Source: Microcaldota archaeon
GTDB taxonomy: Archaea > Micrarchaeota > Micrarchaeia > Norongarragalinales > Norongarragalinaceae
DNA: 15,795 nt
Direction: 5' to 3'
Assembly (NCBI GenBank): GCA_016214445.1
Contig: JACROM010000070.1
Location: forward strand, 1-15,795
A program made the translations under genes and the position numbers. The notes under the pieces were generated by a model that saw only the letters and a program-made list of their open reading frames with translations, did not search any database and had not been told where the DNA came from. Positions 6,943-11,780 of this stretch are shown piece after piece. The first letter of the stretch is position 1; every line of letters starts with the position of its first letter.

Positions 6943-7577
6943 CGCCTCCCCAGTGCGCCGACCATCTGTTCGTATGAGGGGACTACGCCGGCGTAAACAA
7001 GCGCCTTCAGGTTTGCTTCGTCGACCGGAGGTCTGATGCCGGACAAAAAGGACGCCATTTTGCCTTCAACCAGCTCATCATCGCTCGCGTAGTTGCTCAA
7101 GTGGTGTATGTCGTACAGGTCGCGCACGAAAAACCTGTTCGCGTACGCGCTCATCTTTTCCAGGATGAGCCGTTCCGGAGAAAGCGTCAGCACGTCGAGG
7201 AAGGAGCCGTCAACCCGCTCGAACGGCGCAACAATTGGCCGCTTCCCTAGCGATGAGAAGTTGATTTCCACCCTCACTTCTGTCTGGCCGTTGGAAACCT
7301 TGGCGAACAGGAGATTTTCGGTTTTCTTGTACTTGGAAACGTTCAGCGAGCGCGCTTCTGCCTTGCCGGCGAAACCAGCGTCCACCTTCCGCAGGGAACC
7401 GTTGAAGTCGAGGTCTTCGGAAAAGCGGTTGCCGCCGTAGCATCTCCATATTGCCGTGCCGCCGTGAAGAACCAGGTGCGAGTCCAGCGAGTAGAGCAAT
7501 TCAATGAGCTCGTCTTGGAGCAAAGCAACCGCCAAGTGCCGCCTCTTTTTGATTCTTTTCCCCAAGGGCAACCGCAT
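6933..7577 (-). CDS. AbiEii-type nucleotidyltransferase toxin
   Basis: This 214-residue protein has the AbiEii hallmarks: LVLHGGTAIWRCY (residues 36-47) and RFSEDLDF (51-58), which supplies the two catalytic acidic residues of the DNA polymerase beta-like fold. LSPERLILEKMSAYANRFFVRDLYDIHHL follows in pieces later, the conserved helix that carries the Lys and the RDxYDI motif. Known members transfer nucleotides to tRNA ends or other targets and stop growth. It is shorter than many AbiEii proteins (often near 300 residues), as is common in archaea. It is the first gene of the pair and has its own promoter with operator-like repeats. All visible catalytic residues are intact, so it should be active if expressed. 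Confidence 0.9.
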   Translation of the reverse strand: MRLPLGKRIKKRRHLAVALLQDELIELLYSLDSHLVLHGGTAIWRCYGGNRFSEDLDFNGSLRKVDAGFAGKAEARSLNVSKYKKTENLLFAKVSNGQTEVRVEINFSSLGKRPIVAPFERVDGSFLDVLTLSPERLILEKMSAYANRFFVRDLYDIHHLSNYASDDELVEGKMASFLSGIRPPVDEANLKALVYAGVVPSYEQMVGALGRRWL

Positions 7578-7582
7578 ATTGA

Positions 7583-7626
7583 TGAATTAACCAAACCTAT
7601 ATAAAAACATATGTTTCGTTGATTCA
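7583..7626 (-). promoter_or_regulatory. AbiE promoter with TATA box and two inverted repeats
   Basis: The TATA box GTTTTTATATAG (7597-7608) is centred 25 bases before the ATG at 7577, giving a leaderless mRNA. It is bracketed by TGAATTAAC (7583-7591) and GTTGATTCA (7618-7626), an inverted repeat matching in 8 of 9 positions. A perfect 12-base palindrome AAACATATGTTT (7605-7616) overlaps the upstream edge of the TATA box, where TFB would bind. A repressor bound here would block TBP/TFB. Autoregulation by AbiEi is the likely use, by analogy with known AbiE systems; this is inference. Confidence 0.55.
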
Positions 7627-7650
7627 CGAGGGCGCCGGCACCCCCCGTGC

Positions 7651-7784
7651 CGAATTCGGTTAGGGTAAAACCCGCCGCTACTCTCACGGTTTCAACAACA
7701 ACGCGCCAGCTACCGCCAACGCGATGCCGGCGATTTTCCTCTTCAGCCCGCCGCACTCGCCGAGGAAGATCATTCCGCCTGCTG
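7651..7784. repeat. right copy of the EamA 3'-end direct repeat (inside the intact gene and its 3' flank)
   Basis: This is the counterpart of 6237-6372. It covers the last 33 codons of the intact EamA gene and about 33 bases beyond its stop, up to a shared CGAATTC. Just outside the repeat lies a GC hairpin GGCAC-CCCCC-GTGCC (7637-7651), which could mark the edge of the inserted segment or act in 3'-end formation of EamA mRNA. Confidence 0.8.
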
Positions 7785-8532
7785 CCGCGAACACAACCGA
7801 CATCTCCAACACCGGCACGACCGCGCCCGCTTCGCCCTCGCTCAGCGCCTTTATCTGCATCCAGAAACTCAGCGCTTCCAGCAGCGACGCTACCATGAGA
7901 ACCTTCCAGTGTTTCACGAAAAAGGCCCTCTTTTCGCCCGGCAGTTTTTTCCTCCCGATTCTCGAGAGGAGTACCCCGAAGCCGCTGAACGCGAACATGA
8001 GGGCCGCGTAGAACGTGGGGCTGAAGTGCGACAAAGCGGCTTTGTCGAGTACCAAAGCAACCGAAGCGAAGAACGCGCTCGCGAGCACCAGCTTGACGCC
8101 TTCGCCTTTGAACTTTCCGCCGCTGTATGCGACAGTAAACGCGCCTGCGAGTACAAGTAGCATGCCGGCTATTTTTTCCAGTGTGGGCTGTTCTGCAAGG
8201 AAGAGCAGCGCGAGCAGTGGAATCCATATGAGTTTCGTCCTGTAGAGCGGCTCGCGAACTGATACTTCGGTTGTGCGGTAGCTTTTAGCTGAAAGTATCT
8301 GGTTGAGCGTCCACGCGCCTCCTGCTGCAAGAGCCAAAATCCAGCCGATGTTTTCAGTTGGAAGGGAGAGCCGCTCGCCGAACGCTATTAGCGGGACGTA
8401 GAAAACTAGCGGCAGGAACTGAAACAAGAGTATGAACGTCGAGTAGTTGTGCTCTCTCTTAAGTATGTGGCGCCAGAGCAGCATCTCGATTGCGAGGAAA
8501 AGGCCGGCAAGAAGGGCGTAAATGAACCACAT
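7684..8532 (-). CDS. EamA/DMT-family transporter
   Basis: This 282-residue protein consists of about ten hydrophobic helices in two halves of five, the standard drug/metabolite transporter size and layout. It starts MWFIYALLAGLFLAIEMLLW. Each half ends with the family signature of a helix followed by a short basic loop and a final helix: LAEQPTLEKIAGMLLVLAGAF near residue 130 and LGECGGLKRKIAGIALAVAGA at the end. The substrate is unknown; relatives export amino acids, nucleotides or drugs, or import sugars. It is transcribed alone from a TATA box shared with the divergent tRNA gene. Its 3' end is duplicated beyond the downstream AbiE cassette, marking this gene as the site of an insertion or duplication event. 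Confidence 0.88.
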   Translation of the reverse strand: MWFIYALLAGLFLAIEMLLWRHILKREHNYSTFILLFQFLPLVFYVPLIAFGERLSLPTENIGWILALAAGGAWTLNQILSAKSYRTTEVSVREPLYRTKLIWIPLLALLFLAEQPTLEKIAGMLLVLAGAFTVAYSGGKFKGEGVKLVLASAFFASVALVLDKAALSHFSPTFYAALMFAFSGFGVLLSRIGRKKLPGEKRAFFVKHWKVLMVASLLEALSFWMQIKALSEGEAGAVVPVLEMSVVFAAAGGMIFLGECGGLKRKIAGIALAVAGALLLKP

Positions 8533-8557
8533 ATTCGGTATTAGAGGGGAATAACGG

Positions 8558-8566
8558 TTTTAATAA
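8558..8566. promoter_or_regulatory. shared TATA box for EamA (-) and tRNA-Arg (+)
   Basis: TTTTAATAA reads as a TATA-like box on both strands. Its centre is 30 bases from the EamA ATG (8532) and 31 bases from the first base of the tRNA (8593), which suits a leaderless mRNA on one side and a tRNA precursor with a leader of a few bases on the other. No second AT-rich block lies between the two genes except TTTAGAATAAG directly in front of the tRNA, too close to act as a TATA box. Confidence 0.5.
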
Positions 8567-8631
8567 TGCGGTTGGACACTAGTTTAGAATAAGGGCCCGT
8601 GGCTCAACCAGGACAGAGCGGCTGGTTCCGA

Positions 8632-8725
8632 ATGCCGGCTTTCAAGTTTTTAGGCCTCTCGGAAGCCGAGGCTTCGGTCTTGGGGAAAAGTCCGGTCGAA
8701 CGGTTTGCTTTCCTCAGTGGGAGAA
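8632..8725 (+). other. tRNA intron 1 (position 37/38, 94 bases)
   Basis: This is the canonical intron site. The four-base central helix is TTCC (8626-8629) with GGAG (8720-8723); three-base bulges GA^A and AA^A flank it, and the anticodon stem forms the outer helix on one side. The helix on the intron side is weak (only wobble and one GC pair). Inside, CTCGG/CCGAG can form a small hairpin. I see no clear C/D-box guide RNA motifs. Confidence 0.85.
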
Positions 8726-8747
8726 ACCAGCAGGTTGCGGGTTCAAA

Positions 8748-8829
8748 TGCCCATCTTTTCTTTCCAAAGAAAAGCTGGGCGGTCCAAAAGAAAGGACCTA
8801 GGCGCGCTTTAAGCGCGCTTATTTGAAAA
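8748..8829 (+). other. tRNA intron 2 in the T-loop (position 59/60, 82 bases)
   Basis: The central helix is TTCA (8742-8745) with TGAA (8824-8827), with bulges AA^T on both sides, and the T-stem forms the outer helix. Cutting between 8747/8748 and 8829/8830 restores TTCAAAT. The intron is almost wholly made of three consecutive hairpins: 8749-8780 (GCCCA then CTTTTCTTT, pairing with AAAGAAAAG and TGGGC), 8781-8798 (GGTCC/GGACC) and 8802-8818 (GCGCGCTT/AAGCGCGC). Confidence 0.85.
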
Positions 8830-8847
8830 TCCCGTCGGGCCCGCTTA

Positions 8848-8855
8848 TTTTTTTT
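8848..8855 (+). terminator. T-run terminator after tRNA-Arg
   Basis: Eight consecutive T bases start five bases after the tRNA discriminator base, the usual archaeal stop signal for a tRNA transcript. Confidence 0.65.
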
Positions 8856-8903
8856 ATTCAGGTGCTTTCCGTGCTTCCGCTTCGTTTTGATTTAGGTTTT
8901 ACG

Positions 8904-9054
8904 ATGGAGTTAGGCCAGACGCCAGTGTTCACGTGGGAAAAAATCGGTGAAGGAAGCACTGATGGAGTTGAAGGGCATGGACCCGAAGGTGGAGGACTGC
9001 ATCCTGTTGTACGGCCTCGGCAGGACGGAAGCGTTTCCTGTTGACGCGCTCTAA
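8904..9054 (+). pseudogene. remnant of an OGG-type 8-oxoguanine DNA glycosylase (HhH-GPD)
   Basis: Reading from 8947, the frame gives [10 protein letters not shown], then [16 protein letters not shown], then TEAFPVDAL and TAA at 9052-9054. This is the helix-hairpin-helix-GPD core of archaeal/OGG1-type glycosylases, with the catalytic Lys (in PKVEDC) and the catalytic Asp (in PVD) both present. It then stops, where an intact enzyme would go on. Upstream, the matching sequence (…FTWEKIG, frame from ATG 8904) lies in another frame, so a frameshift near 8940-8947 is likely. The usual VGPK hairpin is MDPK, another sign of decay. Only about 50 of some 200 residues remain. The rest of 8844-9144, apart from the promoter of the next gene, holds nothing I can assign. 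Confidence 0.75.
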
Positions 9055-9096
9055 CCTTGGACCTGAATTTTCCTTTCCCTGTTGCCGGGTAGCGGC

Positions 9097-9136
9097 GGTG
9101 TGTGATGTGCGGCTTTTTTAAGATTCGGCGCACACC
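9097..9136 (+). promoter_or_regulatory. promoter and operator-like repeats of the nucleotidyltransferase/72-residue pair
   Basis: A TATA-like TTTTTTAAG (9114-9122) is centred 27 bases before the ATG at 9145, predicting a leaderless mRNA. It is flanked symmetrically by GGTGTGTG (9097-9104) and CGCACACC (9129-9136), an inverted repeat matching at 7 of 8 positions; an inner TGTGCG/CGCACA pair (9106-9111, 9129-9134) matches perfectly. A protein bound to these would cover the TATA box. Confidence 0.5.
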
Positions 9137-9144
9137 TTATTCTC

Positions 9145-9705
9145 ATGCGCACAATAAACGACCGCAACATATTGGATGCGGTTTGCACGTCGTTCTGCAG
9201 CGTGCTTGAGAAGCACGTCAAGTATATTGTAGTGTCCGGTTTTGTTGCAATCTCGTCCGGCAGGACCCGCGGCACCGAGGACATAGACGTGATAATCGAG
9301 AGACTGCCTTCCGAACAGTTCGAAAAACTTCATGAAGCCCTTGCGGGGGCTGGGTTCGAGTGCATCCAAGGCCACGACCCTAAAATGCTTTACGCGGATT
9401 ATCTGAAGGACAACCTGGGTGTGCGCTACGTTTTGAAGGACCACCTGCTGCCGGAAATGGAGGTAAAATTAGCGAAGGACATCCTGGACGAATACCAGTT
9501 TGAACGCCGCGTCAAACTGCCTTTGACCGGCTTGGACATCTGGTTCAGTTCAGTCAACGCGAACATAGCGTTCAAGGAGGAACTCCTGAAGTCAGACAAG
9601 GATTTGGAGGACGCGCGGCACCTGCGGGCGGTTTATGCGGAGCAGGTGGACGAAAACGAGGTAGGCAAGCTTAAGCAATTGATAAGGGAGTGGAGATTGC
9701 GATGA
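9145..9705 (+). CDS. nucleotidyltransferase-fold protein, candidate toxin-antitoxin component
   Basis: This 186-residue protein has a degenerate minimal nucleotidyltransferase motif: KYIVVSGFVAISSGRTRGTEDIDVIIE (residues about 26-52), where SGF replaces the usual GGxA/GS and TEDID supplies the paired acidic residues. A later KSDKDLEDARHLR block matches the KDxxDxxxL helix of AbiEii-like and related families. It lacks the long C-terminal part of AbiEii. The stop overlaps the ATG of a 72-residue gene by four bases. The coupling, small partner and inverted repeats around the TATA box are what one expects of a toxin-antitoxin pair, but which member is toxic cannot be told from sequence. It follows a decayed glycosylase gene, consistent with insertion into a free site. 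Confidence 0.8.
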   Translation: MRTINDRNILDAVCTSFCSVLEKHVKYIVVSGFVAISSGRTRGTEDIDVIIERLPSEQFEKLHEALAGAGFECIQGHDPKMLYADYLKDNLGVRYVLKDHLLPEMEVKLAKDILDEYQFERRVKLPLTGLDIWFSSVNANIAFKEELLKSDKDLEDARHLRAVYAEQVDENEVGKLKQLIREWRLR

Positions 9706-9920
9706 TGGACAAGCAGCGCGAAGAGCAGATAGACCGTTGGGCCAAGTACGTGCGCGAAAGCAATGGCGAGTGGAAGAAGGCGCACACGGAATTCATCAAC
9801 GCGCAGTTCGAGAAATCCAATGCTTTTTACAGGCGGCTCGCGCTGCAACCCGGCGGAAAGGAAAAAATAATCCGGCTGTTCGGAATCAAAAACCTCGAAG
9901 CCCTGCCTTTCTTGGTTTGA
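9702..9920 (+). CDS. 72-residue partner of the nucleotidyltransferase gene
   Basis: The ATG at 9702 overlaps the upstream stop as ATGA. An in-frame start at 9690 would reach further into the upstream gene and is less likely. The product is soluble, charged and predicted helical: REEQIDRWAKYVRES, then EWKKAHTEFINAQFEKSNAFYRRL, then PGGKEKIIRLFGIKN. I cannot name the family. The first half has the amphipathic look of a small antitoxin or adaptor, and the last third could bind nucleic acid, but neither is shown. It ends 35 bases before the stop of the convergent membrane-protein gene. Confidence 0.7.
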   Translation: MMDKQREEQIDRWAKYVRESNGEWKKAHTEFINAQFEKSNAFYRRLALQPGGKEKIIRLFGIKNLEALPFLV

Positions 9921-9954
9921 GCGCCGCGGCTCTTGGTTTGTTCTCTTTTTCAGT

Positions 9955-11076
9955 TCAGAACGCGATCTTTTTCAGCGCCCAGACCATGAGGGTTGCGATG
10001 AGCTTGATGAAGAAGTTCAGTACGGAGACAAGCGATAGCACGGAGAAAGCCAACAGCACTCCGATGTTCTGGAACAAGGCCTTGAGCTGCGGTATCTTTT
10101 CCGCCTGCGCTTTCGCCATTGTCGCGAGTCCTTTGTCCGGCGTGGCAGTCTGGTTTGCTATCTGTTCAGCCAGTTGGTTCTTGATTTCCTTCATTGCAAC
10201 TGCGGCGCTTTTTATGAAAGCGTTGTATCCTGCTTCAGAGGTGAGTTGCTGTTGTACTTGTTGCGACCATTTTTCCCTGAGGGAAGCGTTGAAGCTGGTT
10301 ATTCCCGGTATCTGTTCTATGGCGTCCTGCACCTGCTTAGGTGTTATGGCCTTGCCGAACGCGTCTCTTGTGACAACGGACTTTATCATGGTCTCGTCCA
10401 CTTCAACTGACTGTATAACGCTCGATAAGCTGGCGCCGAGTTCGGGCATCAGCCCGACAGCCGAATCGAACAGTTTTTCCGTGTACATGTCCGGGTTTGC
10501 GCTCACTTTCAGGTAGGTCACCGCGAACGCCAGAATGACGAATATGAGCAGCGCTTTCCCTATTGTCGCCCAAGCTGTAGAGAGTGTCAGCTCTTGTTTC
10601 ATGGACGAGAAGAGCGAGGCGAAGGCGCCTGTCAGGGCGAATGCTATGAATACCAGCGAAAGCGAGGGGAACATTATGCCGAGTATTACCGCGCCGATAA
10701 GGGTGACCGGGAGCACGAGAAGGCTCATGATTTTTCCGAGCTTGTAGCCGAAGTGGACGCACAGCGCGAGGTAGAGCGCGAAAAGGACCATGAACAGCAT
10801 GAACCCGAGGCTCCAGAGCTTCTGGACGTTGTACTGCATGCGCGCGAGGTCAACGAGGTCTATGGTGTGGAAGTTGGCTTTCTCGAACAGGAACGCGGCA
10901 AATGAGAAAAACAACAGTATGAGAAACAGCAGCGGAATCTTCATCTTGAAGTTTTCGTCCTTCATCATTCCGGAAAAGCTCGGGAGTTCGAAAGTCACGG
11001 TTTTGGTTTTCTTGACCGGTTCCTCTTTTTTCTCCTCTTTTTCTTCGTCCTCTTTCGAGGGTTTTTTGGCAGCCAT
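9955..11076 (-). CDS. uncharacterised integral membrane protein with acidic/basic N-terminal tail
   Basis: This 373-residue protein belongs to no family I recognise. Residues 1-30 are a Lys/Glu-rich cytoplasmic tail. Hydrophobic helices are visible at about 47-64, 89-108, 115-134, 138-156 and 172-190. A soluble, Gln-rich and largely helical region covers about 195-330 (QVQDAIEQI, KWSQQVQQQL, KEIKNQLAEQIANQT). A final hydrophobic stretch runs from about 337 to 367, before KKIAF. The large loop between the fifth helix and the C-terminal one may be extracellular. It is transcribed alone, with a TATA box 27 bases before its ATG, so it should be leaderless. Confidence 0.8.
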   Translation of the reverse strand: MAAKKPSKEDEEKEEKKEEPVKKTKTVTFELPSFSGMMKDENFKMKIPLLFLILLFFSFAAFLFEKANFHTIDLVDLARMQYNVQKLWSLGFMLFMVLFALYLALCVHFGYKLGKIMSLLVLPVTLIGAVILGIMFPSLSLVFIAFALTGAFASLFSSMKQELTLSTAWATIGKALLIFVILAFAVTYLKVSANPDMYTEKLFDSAVGLMPELGASLSSVIQSVEVDETMIKSVVTRDAFGKAITPKQVQDAIEQIPGITSFNASLREKWSQQVQQQLTSEAGYNAFIKSAAVAMKEIKNQLAEQIANQTATPDKGLATMAKAQAEKIPQLKALFQNIGVLLAFSVLSLVSVLNFFIKLIATLMVWALKKIAF

Positions 11077-11096
11077 AATTAGGGGATAAGGGTTTT

Positions 11097-11108
11097 CGCT
11101 ATAAAAAG
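11097..11108 (-). promoter_or_regulatory. TATA box of the membrane protein gene at 9955-11076
   Basis: CTTTTTATAGCG on the minus strand is centred about 27 bases before the ATG at 11076. Just upstream, AGTTCAGAC occurs twice in direct orientation (11113-11121 and 11134-11142) around a GGGC-AG-GCCC inverted repeat; these two copies are 21 bases apart, about two helical turns, and could be regulatory or part of the 3' end of the upstream gene. Confidence 0.5.
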
Positions 11109-11187
11109 CTTGAGTTCAGACGTGGGCAGGCCCAGTTCAGACTAATTTTGTCACTTCTTCAATCATTTTGCTCAATGGCAAGCATCG

Positions 11188-11739
11188 TCAAAGCACCGGT
11201 TTCTGCCCTAACAGAACCCACGAGTATGTGAGGACGTCCCTATAAAATGCTTGGTTCGTTTTCTCGACTTTTTTCCATTCTGATATGCTAAATGTTTTCA
11301 GGTTTACTTCCCTGCCGAGCTTTTTTGCGAGGTCTCTGCTCTTGACATCGCTGCCGCCTGCTACTATGATGAAGTCGTAGTCCGACTTCTCGTCGTCTTC
11401 CCCTCTCGCGGCGCTTCCGAACAGCATGAAAGAGTGCAATCCCTTGGTTTTTTCCTGCACTATTTCCAGTATGCTGGAATCGCGGATTTTTGCCATGGTG
11501 TATGCCTGCTTGTGCGCCTTGAACGCCGGACTCATGTTTGCCTTGAAGAACGTGGCGTACTTCTCTTCACGCTTTTCCACCCATCCCTCCTTCTCCAAAG
11601 CTTTCAGTATTCGCGCGACAGTTGAGGGGCTCATCTTCAGCGAGCGGGCCAGCTCGCGCAGGTGGACTTCCGAGTACGGGTGTTCGTAGAAATACCCCAA
11701 CGCTTTCAGCCTGTTCGATTTTTGGTACAACTGTTTCAT
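11188..11739 (-). CDS. winged-helix regulator fused to a minimal nucleotidyltransferase domain
   Basis: Residues 1-65 form a winged helix-turn-helix (HLRELARSLKMSPSTVARILKALEKEGWV in pieces). From about residue 85 a minimal nucleotidyltransferase domain follows, with FGSAARGEDDEKSDYDFIIV: GSAARG at 108-113 and SDYDF at 119-123, which provide the nucleotide-binding Gly-Ser and the two acidic residues. Such wHTH-NTase fusions are widespread in archaea. The motif is that of MntA-type antitoxins, which AMPylate a HEPN partner, but no HEPN gene is next to it, so it may act alone or on a distant partner. It has its own TATA box 27 bases before the ATG and an inverted repeat over the start, suggesting autoregulation through its own HTH. 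Confidence 0.85.
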   Translation of the reverse strand: MKQLYQKSNRLKALGYFYEHPYSEVHLRELARSLKMSPSTVARILKALEKEGWVEKREEKYATFFKANMSPAFKAHKQAYTMAKIRDSSILEIVQEKTKGLHSFMLFGSAARGEDDEKSDYDFIIVAGGSDVKSRDLAKKLGREVNLKTFSISEWKKVEKTNQAFYRDVLTYSWVLLGQKPVL

Positions 11740-11770
11740 TAATAGAACAGTTGTTCCAGTTGTTTAAAAG
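11727..11770 (-). promoter_or_regulatory. promoter and operator of the wHTH-nucleotidyltransferase gene
   Basis: The TATA-like CTTTTAAACA (11761-11770) sits about 27 bases before the ATG at 11739. ACAACTGTT (11727-11735) and AACAGTTGT (11746-11754) form a perfect nine-base inverted repeat centred on the start codon, which is also the expected transcription start. A third half-site, CAGTTGTT (11757-11764), repeats 11748-11755 directly and touches the TATA box. Binding by the gene product is the simplest reading. Confidence 0.6.
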
Positions 11771-11780
11771 GGTTTTTGTT

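Larger units (their letters stand above)
8593..8843 (+). tRNA. tRNA-Arg(CCG) with two introns
   Basis: Removing two introns gives a 75-base cloverleaf. Acceptor GGGCCCG (8593-8599) pairs with CGGGCCC (8836-8842), discriminator G at 8843. D-stem GCTC/GAGC. Anticodon stem GCTGG (8621-8625) pairs with CCAGC (8727-8731) around the loop TTCCGAA, anticodon CCG at 8628-8630. The variable loop is AGGTT. T-stem GCGGG (8737-8741) pairs with CCCGT (8831-8835) around TTCAAAT. The anticodon and the A after GG in the D-loop (A20, an arginine identity base) support Arg. CCA is not encoded. Splice sites fit the archaeal bulge-helix-bulge rule: intron 1 after A37, intron 2 between positions 59 and 60 of the T-loop. 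A T-run follows at 8848-8855. It is transcribed away from EamA from the shared TATA box. Confidence 0.93.

Noticed and set aside
6194..7683. Insertion sequence or transposase carrying the AbiE genes
   Set aside because: No transposase, integrase or terminal inverted repeats are visible; only the long direct repeats of the EamA end are found.
7343..8227. Long minus-strand frame (294 codons) across EamA and AbiEii
   Set aside because: It is a GC-driven shadow frame, Arg/Gly-rich, overlapping two well-supported genes.
8599..8826. A 75-codon plus-strand frame across the tRNA
   Set aside because: The region is fully explained by tRNA exons and introns, and the peptide has no recognisable features.
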